The notes: generated by a model not told the origin, from the sequence alone. Positions 23,892 through 33,086 are shown, counted from the first letter of the stretch. The stretch: 33,860 bases of DNA from Planctomycetota bacterium (GCA_016872645.1 VGZH01000063.1:1-33860), one strand, 5' to 3'. Made by a program: numbers and translations.

Positions 23892-25247
23892 ATGCCCAAG
23901 AATTCTGACATCCGCATCAAGGAGGCGGTTTGCTCCTTCGAACCGATCACCTTTCGCGCCCCCGTGAAGTTTGGTGGTCGAGTTGTCAGTAAGTCTGTCC
24001 TCATCAACGTTGAGGTCGTCGTCGAGACGAAATCGGGCAAACATGCAACGGGGCTGGGAAGCATGCCGGTCGGAAACGTCTGGGCTTGGCCATCGGACAA
24101 AGTCAGTCCTGACGACGCCGAGAAGGCGATGATGGACTTCGGCGAGCGAGTCTGCGATCTCGCGATGCTGTTCCCGGATTACTCCGACCCCATCGACATC
24201 GTCTACCACATCTCCGGCGAGTACGCGCACTTGGGGACCAAAATCCTCCCGCAGGAGCTGAAACTCGCTGAGCCGATGCCGGAGTTGGCTGAATTGGTCG
24301 CCGCCAGTCCGCTCGACGCCGCAATTCACGACGGCTTCGGCCGAGTCAATCAGATCAACAGCTACAACGCACTCTCGAAGCAGTACATCCACGAGGACTT
24401 GTCGTCGTACCTCGACGAGCAATTCAAAGGGGAGTACCTCGATCAATATACGCTGCGCGAGCCGAAAGCTCGAATGCCGCTGTATCACCTGGTCGGAGCG
24501 CTCGACCCGCTGACTGCCGCCGAAATCACGAAGCGGATCAACGACAAATTACCGGAAACACTGCCGGAGTGGATCAACTACAACGGGCTGACCCATCTGA
24601 AAATCAAGCTCAATGGTGATGATCTGAACTGGGACGTGAACCGCGTGTTGGAAGTCGAGAAGGTTTCCGCCGAAGCACAGGCCAAGCGGGGCTGCAAAGA
24701 GTGGGTTTACTCGACCGACTTCAACGAGAAGTGCCAGGACGCCGCGTACGTTTTGGAATTCCTCGCGCGGGTCAAAGCCGGTTCGCCCGCCGCCTACGAC
24801 CGGATTCAGTACATCGAGCAGCCGACCAGTCGGCATCTGAAAGCACATCCCGAATTGAAACTTCACGAGGTCGCGAAGCAAAAGCCGGTCGTGCTGGACG
24901 AAGGGTTGGTCGATTACGAATCACTACTGCTAGCGCGCGAGATGGGCTACACCGGCGTGGCCCTCAAGGCGTGCAAAGGCCAGACGGATTCACTGATCCT
25001 CGCGGCGGCAGCTCAGAAGCTGGGCATGTTTTTGTGTGTTCAAGATTTGTCGTGTCCTGGCTATTCGTTCCTGCACTCGGCCAGCTTGTCGGCCCGTATT
25101 CCCGGAGTCGCGGCCATCGAAGGCAACAGCCGCCAGTACTGCCCGGCCAGCAATCGACCGTTCGCCCGACGCTTCCCGACAATGTTCGAGATCAAAGACG
25201 GAACCGTCGGAACCAGCGTGCTCAACGGCGAAGGCTTGGGGTTCTGA
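23892..25247 (+). CDS. Enolase-superfamily (mandelate racemase/muconate lactonizing-type) enzyme
   Basis: A 451-residue member of the enolase superfamily, whose enzymes take a proton from a carbon next to a carboxylate with Mg2+ help. The KxK motif is in HLKIKLNG (Lys237, Lys239). Metal-ligand candidates are Asp276 (STDFNE), Glu309 (YIEQP) and Asp336 or Glu337 (VLDEGL). Lys359 or Lys362 in LKACKGQTDS may be the opposite base. The capping domain is unusually long at the N-terminus, and the KIKL motif is later than in most members (about residue 160), in line with 60-70 extra residues. The reaction cannot be named; a sugar-acid dehydratase or lactonizing activity is possible. No obvious ribosome binding site precedes the ATG. 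Confidence 0.82.
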   Translation: MPKNSDIRIKEAVCSFEPITFRAPVKFGGRVVSKSVLINVEVVVETKSGKHATGLGSMPVGNVWAWPSDKVSPDDAEKAMMDFGERVCDLAMLFPDYSDPIDIVYHISGEYAHLGTKILPQELKLAEPMPELAELVAASPLDAAIHDGFGRVNQINSYNALSKQYIHEDLSSYLDEQFKGEYLDQYTLREPKARMPLYHLVGALDPLTAAEITKRINDKLPETLPEWINYNGLTHLKIKLNGDDLNWDVNRVLEVEKVSAEAQAKRGCKEWVYSTDFNEKCQDAAYVLEFLARVKAGSPAAYDRIQYIEQPTSRHLKAHPELKLHEVAKQKPVVLDEGLVDYESLLLAREMGYTGVALKACKGQTDSLILAAAAQKLGMFLCVQDLSCPGYSFLHSASLSARIPGVAAIEGNSRQYCPASNRPFARRFPTMFEIKDGTVGTSVLNGEGLGF

Positions 25248-25324
25248 GGAACGTGGGCGACGCGAGTGCCAATTGACTCGTTTTTTTGAACGGGTCTATA
25301 ACCCGCCGCTCGTAGGTTGGGGAC

Positions 25325-25350
25325 TCTTGACCGACCTGCGATGGTCAAGA
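25325..25350. terminator. Hairpin between enolase-like and kdsD genes
   Basis: TCTTGACC and GGTCAAGA form a perfect 8-base stem with a 10-base loop, and TTT follows shortly after ATGCCCG. It is the second half of a 146-base gap that also has a GAACGGGTCTATAACCCG hairpin-like sequence at about 25289-25306. A terminator or a dispersed repeat are both possible. Confidence 0.45.
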
Positions 25351-25393
25351 ATGCCCGTTTTACTTTCGGCACAATTCGTCAAGGATGACGATC

Positions 25394-26419
25394 ATGAGCA
25401 TGGCAGCAATGGCGAGTCGCACGGCCGCGACATTCTCGCAGTTCGAGCAACTGCGGGAGGGTCGTGCGGTCATCAAGCAAGAGGCAGAAACGCTGCTCGA
25501 ACTGGCTGGCCGGCTGGACATGGACTTCTGCCGCGCGGTCGAACTGATCTTGCAGGCAAATGGCCGGGTCGTCGTCACCGGGATCGGCAAGGCAGGTCTG
25601 ATTGGACAAAAGATCTCGGCGACGTTGGCTTCGACCGGAACGCGTTCGCAATTCTTGCATCCGACCGAGGCCTTGCACGGCGATCTTGGTTGTCTCGGCA
25701 GTGACGACGTGCTGCTGGCGCTGTCCAACAGCGGCGAAACTCAGGAGGTCTGTGACGTCGTCGTCGCTGCACGCAGTCTCGGACTGTCATGCATCGCGCT
25801 GACGGCGAGTGAGTTTAGCACGCTTGGTTCACAGGCCGCGGTCGTGCTGCGGCTTGGTTCGATTCGCGAGGCGGGGCTGATGAGCCTTGCTCCGACCTGC
25901 AGCACCGCCGCGATGTTGGCGGTCGGCGATGCGCTGGCGCTGGTGCTCAGTCGCTCGCGAGGATTCACCCCGCAGCAGTTTGCAGTATTGCATCCCGGAG
26001 GTAGTCTGGGGCGTCGGCTACGTACTGTTCGCGAAGTGATGCGGCGCGGAACACAACTGCGGATCGCGCCGCAGTCAGCGACGATCCGCGAGGTGTTTTC
26101 GTTGCAAACCAGTCACGGTCGGCGCACAGGAGCCGTCATGTTGATCGACAGCGACGGCCGACTGAGCGGGCTGTTCACCGACAGCGATTTGGCCCGGTTG
26201 CTCGAACAGCATCGCGAAGGGCAATTGGATCGACCGATTGCCGAGTCGATGACGATGTCCCCCTTGACGATTGATGCGGACTCGTTGCTGCATGAGGCAG
26301 TCGAGGTGTTGTCGAATCGCAAGATCAGCGAACTGCCTGTCGTCGACGACGAACGACAACCGATCGGGTTGATCGACATCACCGATGTGATCGGACTGAT
26401 GCCTCCGTCGACGACGTAG
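25394..26419 (+). CDS. kdsD: Arabinose-5-phosphate isomerase (KdsD/KpsF type)
   Basis: A 341-residue sugar isomerase that converts ribulose 5-phosphate to arabinose 5-phosphate, the first step towards Kdo of lipopolysaccharide. The SIS domain covers about 40-180, with GIGKAGLIGQK, the family motif HPTEALHGDLG, SNSGET and ALTASEFSTLG. Two CBS domains follow (about 200-335), as in E. coli KdsD (328 residues). The ATG at 25394 has AAGGA eight bases upstream and is preferred over the ATG at 25385, which has none. It is followed after 21 bases by a giant LptC/LptA-like gene, matching the kdsD-lptC-lptA order of proteobacteria. This neighbourhood argues for Kdo synthesis rather than another sugar phosphate. 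Confidence 0.9.
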   Translation: MSMAAMASRTAATFSQFEQLREGRAVIKQEAETLLELAGRLDMDFCRAVELILQANGRVVVTGIGKAGLIGQKISATLASTGTRSQFLHPTEALHGDLGCLGSDDVLLALSNSGETQEVCDVVVAARSLGLSCIALTASEFSTLGSQAAVVLRLGSIREAGLMSLAPTCSTAAMLAVGDALALVLSRSRGFTPQQFAVLHPGGSLGRRLRTVREVMRRGTQLRIAPQSATIREVFSLQTSHGRRTGAVMLIDSDGRLSGLFTDSDLARLLEQHREGQLDRPIAESMTMSPLTIDADSLLHEAVEVLSNRKISELPVVDDERQPIGLIDITDVIGLMPPSTT

Positions 26420-26440
26420 TTGATCCTCCTGGAGTCCCCC

Positions 26441-29400
26441 GTGCTCAAGCGGTTGTCATTTACGCTGACCGTCATTACCAGCCTATCCGGGCTGTACTGG
26501 CTGTACTCGCTGGTCGTGACGCCGCGATTGGCACCCAAGATGCTGACTGCTCTGCAACGCCCGAACAGCAATCACGACGATCTGAAATTCGAACCGCCTC
26601 CTAGCAACATTCAATACGCGGAACAGTTTCTACCCGATGCTGCGTGGGCGGCCAGCGCGAAGCGTCAGATTGCGATGGCGAATGGCGTGATCTACACAAA
26701 CAGTTGGCAATTGAATGACAAGGCGAAGAATCTCTACGAGTTTCGTCCGTTTGCGATGATCTGGTTCAACACGCCCGACGAGAGTGCGGATGACTCCGAT
26801 ACGCATGACAATAAGCCACCAATGACGCTTGTGTCGGATTCCGGGCTCGTGCAATTCTCGTCGGAGTTTGATCCGATCAACAATCGCAAGTACGGTCGCG
26901 TAATCGGCGGCAAACTCGAGGGCCAAGTCGTTGCCGCCGGACCGGATGGACTTTCGATTCGTGGACGCGATTTCTTCTTTTACGAAAAGTCGCTGGAGCT
27001 TCAAAACGATTCGCCCGTGTTGCACAGCGATTCGCCCGTGGTGTTCAGTTTTCAACAGCATCACGGTACGGCCGATCTTGGTTTCAAAGCGGATCTGCGG
27101 CCCTCGGCTGAGTCGCATCGGCCAAACCAACTGTTAGCCGTTGCCGGATTCCGTCGAGTGCAACTGCGAGGACATGTCGAAATGGACCTCGCCGATCCGG
27201 ATAACCCGCTGCATGTGACCTGTGATGAAGTCTTTCAATTCAATCCCGAACAAGAAGTCGCTTCGTTTCATGGCAACGTCATTGTCCAGCGGTTCATCCC
27301 CAACGCTGAACCTGATTTATTGAAGGGCGAAGACTTTCGACTGGACTTCATGAATAACCCCCATCGAGACAATGATCAGACGCCGCGATCGCGAGGCGAC
27401 GCACCGACGTTCGTTCCGATCCTTGGAGGCGATGGCCCCAAAGCCCTGTCGGCGACTGGACCAATCTTAGATGGCCTCGATCTGCAGAACGCACGCACAA
27501 CTTCGGACACCAACCGAGGTTCGTTTGAATTGCGGGAGGCACGCATGACCGGAAGACGTGTCGTCGCCGAGTCTCCCAGCAGAGGCTTGACTGTCTTGGC
27601 AAACAGTTTGATTTATGACGTTGTCGCTCGCACTTTGAGTCTGGTTGTGGTTCCGGCGGCGGGAAAATCGGCGGGGCCAGATTTGAAATCGGTTTTTGTG
27701 CAGCATAAATCCTCGGCCACTGACCTGAATTGTCCCAAACTGCAACTGACACACGACGAAAGCGGTCAAGTGGTTTCTGTCCACGGCGACGGACCGGGCC
27801 GAATGCGTCGCCGAGTGCCTGGCTCAAATGCCGTGGAGTTCTCGGCGAATTGGCAATCACATTTTGATCTGCAGCAAGTGCTCGATACGGAAATGGATCT
27901 GGTCACACTTGTCGGCGACGCGTTCATCGCGCAACCGAATCGAGAGACCAGCCTCGAAGCGGAACAGATTCAGCTTTGGTACGACCGGCCGACCCACGTG
28001 TCAAACAGAGCCGAACTCCGTGCAGGTGCTGGCAGCACTCGCAAAGCAGCCATCGTCACGGTCAACGACGCGGCCGCTCATTCGGTTCCTGATCCTGCGA
28101 CTCGTGAGTTTCGGCCAAGGCAACTTCAGGCGCAGGACAATGTCGTCGTACTGAGCCCGCAATTGAACGCCGAGACGAAGCGATTCATTGTCAACTTTGA
28201 CGACAAATCGTCCGCGACCGGTGAATCGGCCGACGGATCGATGTCACGATCTCGCGTGAGTCAGGTTGGGATGAGCGACGCAAAGACCACCATCAACTCG
28301 AAGACCAAAACTCCTGACAAGCTCGATAGCCTGAAAGATTCTCCGCAACCGCTGCAATTCCGCTCGGATTTGATTCGCGCAAATGTGCAACTGGCCAGCG
28401 GGTCGCGACAAGTCGCCGATCAGCCCGAATTGACCGAGGTCTGGACCGAAGGCCAAGTCGATTTCCAACAGCCGCGTGAAGGCAACGACGAACCGTTGCG
28501 ATTGCTGGGTGACCGATTGCACTTGCGAAACGCCAGCCGCGAGGGTCAGCAGGTGCTGCATGTCTTCGGTCAGCCGGCGATGATTCGAGCACGCGGCTTC
28601 GATCTCGAGGGACAAGAGGTCTTCCTGGATCGTCGCAACAATCGCGTTTGGATCGAAGGCGCGGGTGTGTTGCGGATGCCGGTGAAAAATGACCCGTTTG
28701 ATGGCGCGCCATTTCGCAAACCAACGTTGATGACGGTGCAGTGGAAGGAACAAATGCTCTTCGATGGCCAAACAGCGACGTTCTTGGATGACGTCAACGC
28801 CGTACTCAAAGACAGCCGCCTGCAGTGTGAGGAAATGGAAGTTGTGATGACCGAGCGGCTCTCATTCCGCGATGACGCCGGCCCCGCGCAGACGGCTGAA
28901 GTACAACACGTGATTTGCAAAGACGGAGTTCAAGTCGATCAACGGTTATTCGTCAACGAAGACCCGTCCGAAATTCGACATGGCGAATTCGCGAGACTGA
29001 CAATCAACCAAGTGAGTGGTCAGATGGAGGCCGTCGGTCCCGGTCGCATCGACATGTGGCGTCCCGGCCGGGGCAAACGCGCGGCACTCGCGCCGCGCGC
29101 TGTCGCCAAGGCGAACCGGCCACTGGATTCCGATGTTTCGAATTGGGAGTTCACTCGCGTCACGTTCCAAGGCAAAACCGTCGGCAATCTCCGCGATCGG
29201 CAGACGAAGTTTCAGGATCGAGTGCATATTGTCTACGGCCCAGTCGCACATCCGCTCGACACCATCGACCCTGATCAACTTCCCAGGGACGGTGGCGACA
29301 TGGAATGCGATCTGTTGCAGATTCTCCAAATCAAACCGACGGGTACCCAGAAGCCGTACATCGAACTGGAAGCCAAAGGGAACGCTAAACTCGAGGGCCG

Positions 29401-29611
29401 CACGTTCAACGCTCGTGCCGACGAGATCACCTTCGATGAATCCAAAGAACTCTACACGCTCCGTGCTACTGGAAATCGGCAAGTCACCATTTGGCGTCAA
29501 ACGACACCCGATGGCGAGCCGAGCGAAGCCTCGGCAAAAAGCATGCGTTTCATTCCGTCGCAGAATTATCTCCGTTCCGACCAAACCACGGGGATCCGCG
29601 GGACGAATTGA
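26441..29611 (+). CDS. Giant LptC/LptA (OstA)-like protein
   Basis: A 1056-residue protein with one N-terminal membrane helix (about 6-27) and a long repetitive beta region outside. Segments resemble the LptC/OstA beta-jellyroll: GRVIGGKLEGQVVAA and IRGRDFFFYEKS near residues 150-190; LRGHVEMDLADPDNPLHVTC and ASFHGNVIVQR at about 240-290; LRLLGDRLHLRNASREG with MIRARGFDLEGQEVFLDR at about 680-730; and AKGNAKLEGRTFNARADEIT at the end. E. coli LptC and LptA are each about 190 residues, so this is over five times that length. The GTG at 26441 has GGAG upstream and gives a regular anchor; a TTG at 26420 is less likely. With kdsD directly before it, a role in lipopolysaccharide transport is inferred. 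Confidence 0.72.
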   Translation: MLKRLSFTLTVITSLSGLYWLYSLVVTPRLAPKMLTALQRPNSNHDDLKFEPPPSNIQYAEQFLPDAAWAASAKRQIAMANGVIYTNSWQLNDKAKNLYEFRPFAMIWFNTPDESADDSDTHDNKPPMTLVSDSGLVQFSSEFDPINNRKYGRVIGGKLEGQVVAAGPDGLSIRGRDFFFYEKSLELQNDSPVLHSDSPVVFSFQQHHGTADLGFKADLRPSAESHRPNQLLAVAGFRRVQLRGHVEMDLADPDNPLHVTCDEVFQFNPEQEVASFHGNVIVQRFIPNAEPDLLKGEDFRLDFMNNPHRDNDQTPRSRGDAPTFVPILGGDGPKALSATGPILDGLDLQNARTTSDTNRGSFELREARMTGRRVVAESPSRGLTVLANSLIYDVVARTLSLVVVPAAGKSAGPDLKSVFVQHKSSATDLNCPKLQLTHDESGQVVSVHGDGPGRMRRRVPGSNAVEFSANWQSHFDLQQVLDTEMDLVTLVGDAFIAQPNRETSLEAEQIQLWYDRPTHVSNRAELRAGAGSTRKAAIVTVNDAAAHSVPDPATREFRPRQLQAQDNVVVLSPQLNAETKRFIVNFDDKSSATGESADGSMSRSRVSQVGMSDAKTTINSKTKTPDKLDSLKDSPQPLQFRSDLIRANVQLASGSRQVADQPELTEVWTEGQVDFQQPREGNDEPLRLLGDRLHLRNASREGQQVLHVFGQPAMIRARGFDLEGQEVFLDRRNNRVWIEGAGVLRMPVKNDPFDGAPFRKPTLMTVQWKEQMLFDGQTATFLDDVNAVLKDSRLQCEEMEVVMTERLSFRDDAGPAQTAEVQHVICKDGVQVDQRLFVNEDPSEIRHGEFARLTINQVSGQMEAVGPGRIDMWRPGRGKRAALAPRAVAKANRPLDSDVSNWEFTRVTFQGKTVGNLRDRQTKFQDRVHIVYGPVAHPLDTIDPDQLPRDGGDMECDLLQILQIKPTGTQKPYIELEAKGNAKLEGRTFNARADEITFDESKELYTLRATGNRQVTIWRQTTPDGEPSEASAKSMRFIPSQNYLRSDQTTGIRGTN

Positions 29612-29684
29612 ACCCTCCGCTGCGGTACGGTTTTGAGACGATCCAGATTACGATCTGCGATGTCTTTGCCGTACAGGAATCCTC

Positions 29685-30764
29685 ATGTCTGAAGTCGCCG
29701 ATCCGCAAAACGTCCCGGTCGAGGAATCGGAAGCCGCTGCTCGCGAGCGTGAAGCTCAAGCCATTCGCGGACTGGCGATGGCGTATTCTCGGATGCGTGA
29801 AGAAATTGGCAAAGTCATCGTTGGCCAGCGCGATGTCGTCGATCAACTGTTGATCTCGATGTTCAGCGGCGGTCACAGCCTGCTGATCGGAGTCCCCGGA
29901 CTCGCCAAAACGCTGCTGGTCAACACGCTATCCCGCATTTTGTCGCTGTCGTTCCGCCGCATTCAGTTCACTCCCGATTTGATGCCGTCGGACATCACCG
30001 GCACTGACATCCTTCGCGATGATCCGGAGACCGGTCAGCGCAGCTTCCAGTTCATGCAGGGGCCGATCTTCACGAACATCCTGCTGGCTGACGAAATCAA
30101 CCGCACACCTCCCAAGACACAGGCCGCGCTCCTGGAGGCGATGCAAGAGCGGCACGTCACCGTCGGTACGAGCAGCTACTTGTTGCCAGCTCCATTCTTT
30201 GTGCTTGCCACGCAGAATCCGATTGAGCAGGAGGGGACGTATCCGCTCCCTGAAGCGCAGCTCGACCGGTTCATGTTCAACATCGTCGTCGCATATCCAA
30301 ATGCGGCCGAGGAACTGCGCATCCTCAAGCAAACGACCGGTGGCGAGACTCCTGCGCTCACGCCGGCTCTCAACGGCCGGCAAATCCTCGCGCTGCAAGA
30401 AGTTGTTCGCAAGGTGCCAGTGGCTGAGCACGTCTTCATCTACGCTCGCGATTTGGTTCGAGCCACCCGCCCCAACGAACCAGATGCGGCCGACTTCGTC
30501 AAAAAATACATCGGTTGGGGAGCCGGTCCGCGCGCGGGCCAGTATCTGATTCTCGGCGCGAAGGCCCGCGCGATTCTCGAAGGACGTTTTCACGTCAGTC
30601 CTGAAGACATCAAAGCGGTCGCACACCCGGTCCTCCGTCACCGGATCGTCACGACCTTTCAAGCTCACAGTGAAGGCATTTCTTCGGATCGTGTGGTCGA
30701 CATGCTGTTGGAAAGAATTCCGGTCGAAGTGCAGCAGCGCGCCGCGAAATTGGCTGGGAAATAG
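29685..30764 (+). CDS. MoxR family AAA+ ATPase
   Basis: A 359-residue MoxR ATPase (AAA_3, PF07726). Walker A is GVPGLAKT (69-76), Walker B is LLADEINR (133-140), and the sensor 1 region is VLATQNPIEQEGTYPLPEAQ. The C-terminal lid domain (AAA_lid_2) ends with LRHRIVTTFQAHSEGI. MoxR proteins act as chaperones that load partner proteins, usually with VWA-domain proteins from the same operon. Here a 73-base gap separates it from the LptC-like gene, and no DUF58 gene follows. AGGA precedes the ATG. The two VWA-domain proteins of this window (at 2442-4715 and 19733-22048) are possible partners but are not adjacent. Confidence 0.95.
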   Translation: MSEVADPQNVPVEESEAAAREREAQAIRGLAMAYSRMREEIGKVIVGQRDVVDQLLISMFSGGHSLLIGVPGLAKTLLVNTLSRILSLSFRRIQFTPDLMPSDITGTDILRDDPETGQRSFQFMQGPIFTNILLADEINRTPPKTQAALLEAMQERHVTVGTSSYLLPAPFFVLATQNPIEQEGTYPLPEAQLDRFMFNIVVAYPNAAEELRILKQTTGGETPALTPALNGRQILALQEVVRKVPVAEHVFIYARDLVRATRPNEPDAADFVKKYIGWGAGPRAGQYLILGAKARAILEGRFHVSPEDIKAVAHPVLRHRIVTTFQAHSEGISSDRVVDMLLERIPVEVQQRAAKLAGK

Positions 30765-30770
30765 CCGGGG

Positions 30771-30824
30771 GAATTGCTCTGGACGCAATTCTCGAAAGCT
30801 GACACAACCCCGCCTGAATCGGGG
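30771..30824. terminator. Two hairpins behind moxR-like gene
   Basis: GAATTGC and GCAATTC pair across 7 bases (30771-30791), and CCCCG and CGGGG pair across CCTGAAT (30808-30824). They fill most of the 74-base gap to the lipoprotein gene. No T run follows, so termination is uncertain; they may also be a processing or repeat element. Confidence 0.4.
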
Positions 30825-30838
30825 CAGTGGAGCAGGTC

Positions 30839-31126
30839 ATGAGATCTCGTACCCGTTGGATTTGCGTGCTGATCATCGGTGGTTTTTGCCTGCCGGGATG
30901 CGGACTGATGCAGTCCGCCAAAAGCGTCACGCGCGAGTCGCTAAAGTACCTGAAACCGCGGCCCAACGATTATCGAGATACGACTAATGAATCGGAAGAC
31001 GAATGGACAAGCGTCGGAAGAACGGCCAGCACGATGCGTAAAAGCGAGAAGGACAACGATCCACTTCACAAACGGATCGCTTCGCCAAAAGCCCTGAGCA
31101 TCGAACGCAACCTGGGGATTGAGTAG
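30839..31126 (+). CDS. Small lipoprotein, unknown function
   Basis: A 95-residue predicted lipoprotein: RSRTRW, then a hydrophobic helix and the lipobox LPGC (18-21), so Cys21 should be lipidated. The mature part is hydrophilic and charged (LKYLKPRPNDYRDTTNESED) and probably unstructured. The ATG at 30839 has GGAGCAGG directly upstream; a GTG 12 bases before it is less likely. It follows the moxR-like gene and is convergent with the GHMP kinase gene. I do not recognise a family. Confidence 0.7.
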   Translation: MRSRTRWICVLIIGGFCLPGCGLMQSAKSVTRESLKYLKPRPNDYRDTTNESEDEWTSVGRTASTMRKSEKDNDPLHKRIASPKALSIERNLGIE

Positions 31127-31170
31127 GTCGGGGTTTCTCGTCTGGACCGAACGTCCAAGTCCGCGTTGGA

Positions 31171-31188
31171 TCAGCCTGGAGAGGCTGA
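31171..31188. terminator. Bidirectional hairpin between convergent genes
   Basis: TCAGCCT and AGGCTGA form a perfect 7-base stem around GGAG, between the lipoprotein gene and the GHMP kinase stop (31190-31192). A related but decayed copy (AGAGAGGCTGGACT) lies at about 33118-33131, before the GalU-type gene, which suggests a dispersed repeat used as a terminator. Confidence 0.5.
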
Positions 31189-31189
31189 A

Positions 31190-32203
31190 CTACGGAACGT
31201 CCAGAATCGGCTTGATGACTTGGCAGCCAATCGCACCGAGGTCGTTCTTGAGTCGCTCAAACATCGCCTCGTCGGAATAGATGCCGACGATTGCTCCGCC
31301 GGAACCGGCGAATTTGGCGCTCGCTCCCGTACGACGTGCCACTTCGATCATCTCGACGTGCTTCGGCGCCAACTGGCAGATGCTGCAGCGCGTGTTGAAG
31401 TTCTCATCCACCAGAGTCGAGAGACGGGCGGTGTCGCGCTTCACAATTGCTTCGCGTGCTAGTGCGGCCAGCGCAGCGAACTTGAGCATCGCGGCGATGA
31501 CCGCCTGATCGCCGGCGCGAAATTTCTCTCGCAGCGGATTGTGAAACACCTCGGTCGGTTCGCTGCCGCCTGTGCTGTAGGCGACGTACAACGGCGGCAG
31601 CAGCATCGGTTCGAGCGGTTCGTAGACGCCGCATTGCAGGCCCATCTGCTCGGTCATGTGCTCTTTCGCGAAATCCATGTAGACGAGTCCGCCGTAGACC
31701 TGAATGACTCGGTCTTGCAGACCGGCCGCGATACCGAGTTCACCGGTTTCGACGCTTAGCACCAGCGACGGCTGAACCTGCTTGGGGATTTCGATGCCGT
31801 AGAAATCCATCAGCGCTCGAAACGTCGCCACGATGATCGCACTCGATCCGGCAAGACCGACCTGCCGAGGAATGTTGCTTTGATAGCGCACCGAAAAATT
31901 GCGATCGTGCAATTTGAAGTGATTGCGTTCACAGAATTCAACGAACCGCTTGATCGTAGCTTTGATGAGCCGAATGCCACCGTAGTAGCCGTGCAAGCGA
32001 ACGTCTTGGGCGAGATCTTTCACGGACCGAAACCGGCTGCGATCTTCCTGGCTGAGGACGATTTCAACGTCTTCCCATTCGTACAAGACGACTTCGGCCC
32101 AGAAGTTCTTCAGGGTGAATGAAATAGTCTTGCCGAAATAGCCGTCCGACGGATTGCCGACCAATCCGGCTCGTGCGTACGCGCGTTGTCGCAGCAGTTC
32201 CAT
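31190..32203 (-). CDS. GHMP kinase, plant-type glucuronokinase-like
   Basis: A 337-residue GHMP-superfamily sugar kinase. The opening [20 protein letters not shown], then NFWAEVVL, the GYYGG motif (72-76), [20 protein letters not shown] (ATP loop, continuing SA), [20 protein letters not shown] and [12 protein letters not shown] near the C-terminus all resemble the plant glucuronokinases as I remember them. Those enzymes phosphorylate D-glucuronate at C1 with ATP. Its start lies 7 bases after the stop of the nucleotidyltransferase gene, and AGGTGA serves as ribosome binding site, so they form an operon. The product, glucuronate 1-phosphate, could be turned into UDP-glucuronate by that neighbour. 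Other GHMP sugar kinases (heptose or fucose kinases) are the alternative. Confidence 0.78.
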   Translation of the reverse strand: MELLRQRAYARAGLVGNPSDGYFGKTISFTLKNFWAEVVLYEWEDVEIVLSQEDRSRFRSVKDLAQDVRLHGYYGGIRLIKATIKRFVEFCERNHFKLHDRNFSVRYQSNIPRQVGLAGSSAIIVATFRALMDFYGIEIPKQVQPSLVLSVETGELGIAAGLQDRVIQVYGGLVYMDFAKEHMTEQMGLQCGVYEPLEPMLLPPLYVAYSTGGSEPTEVFHNPLREKFRAGDQAVIAAMLKFAALAALAREAIVKRDTARLSTLVDENFNTRCSICQLAPKHVEMIEVARRTGASAKFAGSGGAIVGIYSDEAMFERLKNDLGAIGCQVIKPILDVP

Positions 32204-32210
32204 GAGTCAC

Positions 32211-33086
32211 CTACAACAATTGCCGCACATGCTTGCGCAGAGCAGGTCCGTACTGAGGATCGGCGAGCGCGAACTCGACGAACGCCTGGAAGTAGCTTTC
32301 AAAATTGCCGATGTCGAATCGCCGTTCATCATCCTTAAGTTTCACACCAATTCCCTTGTGGCCTCGCTTGAGCAGGATGCGGATCGCGTCCGTGAGTTGA
32401 ATTTCGCCTTCTTTGCCCGGTTTCGTTTCGGCCAGAGCATCGAAGATGATCGGGCTGAAGACGTATCGAGCTGCGACGGCTAATCGGCTGGGAGCATCGG
32501 CAACGCTCGGTTTTTCGATGAGGTCTGCCAACTCGAAGACCTCGCCAACGGTGTCTTTCGGCCGAGCGATTCCGTAATGAATGACTTCCGCGGCAGGGAC
32601 TTCTTCAAAGCAGACGACGATGTCCGCATTTTCATGCTCGAAGATGGTGGTCATGCGCGAGACGATGTCCGATTCGGCATTCAGGCCGATGATCGAGTCG
32701 CCTAGCGCGACGACGAACGGATGTGCTCCGATCATCGCTTTGCCGCAGAGCACCGCGTGGCCGAGCCCCAATTGCCGTCGTTGTCGAGTGTAAAAATACT
32801 CGACGTCTTCCCGCTCGAACTGCAATTCTTGAAGCTGTTCTTCGCGGCCGGTCTCACGAAGGTATGTGATCAGCGGCGCGTCGATGTCGAAATGATTCTC
32901 GATCGAGGTCTTCCCCTGGCCGGTGATGAACAACACCTGTCGGATGCCGGATTTCACCAACTCCTCGACGACGTACTGCACGACCGGCTTGCGGCCGACC
33001 GGCAGCATTTCCTTCGGCTGCGATTTCGTCGCCGGCAACATCCGCGTGCCCCAACCAGCCACAGGCACCAAAGCCAGATCGATCAT
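32211..33086 (-). CDS. galU: UTP--glucose-1-phosphate uridylyltransferase (GalU-type)
   Basis: A 291-residue nucleotidyltransferase that joins UTP and a sugar 1-phosphate to give a UDP-sugar. The signature GWGTRMLPATKSQPKEMLP (11-29) holds the nucleotide-binding loop and catalytic residues. The later motifs are FITGQGKTSIENHFD, GLGHAVLCGK, VALGDSII, YGIARP, LIEKP and GEIQLTDAI, in the order of bacterial GalU. The length equals that of GalU (about 300 residues). The SQ in place of the usual AI/AV before PKEMLP is minor. It is first in an operon with the glucuronokinase-like gene, so its natural substrate may include glucuronate 1-phosphate. Confidence 0.92.
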   Translation of the reverse strand: MIDLALVPVAGWGTRMLPATKSQPKEMLPVGRKPVVQYVVEELVKSGIRQVLFITGQGKTSIENHFDIDAPLITYLRETGREEQLQELQFEREDVEYFYTRQRRQLGLGHAVLCGKAMIGAHPFVVALGDSIIGLNAESDIVSRMTTIFEHENADIVVCFEEVPAAEVIHYGIARPKDTVGEVFELADLIEKPSVADAPSRLAVAARYVFSPIIFDALAETKPGKEGEIQLTDAIRILLKRGHKGIGVKLKDDERRFDIGNFESYFQAFVEFALADPQYGPALRKHVRQLL

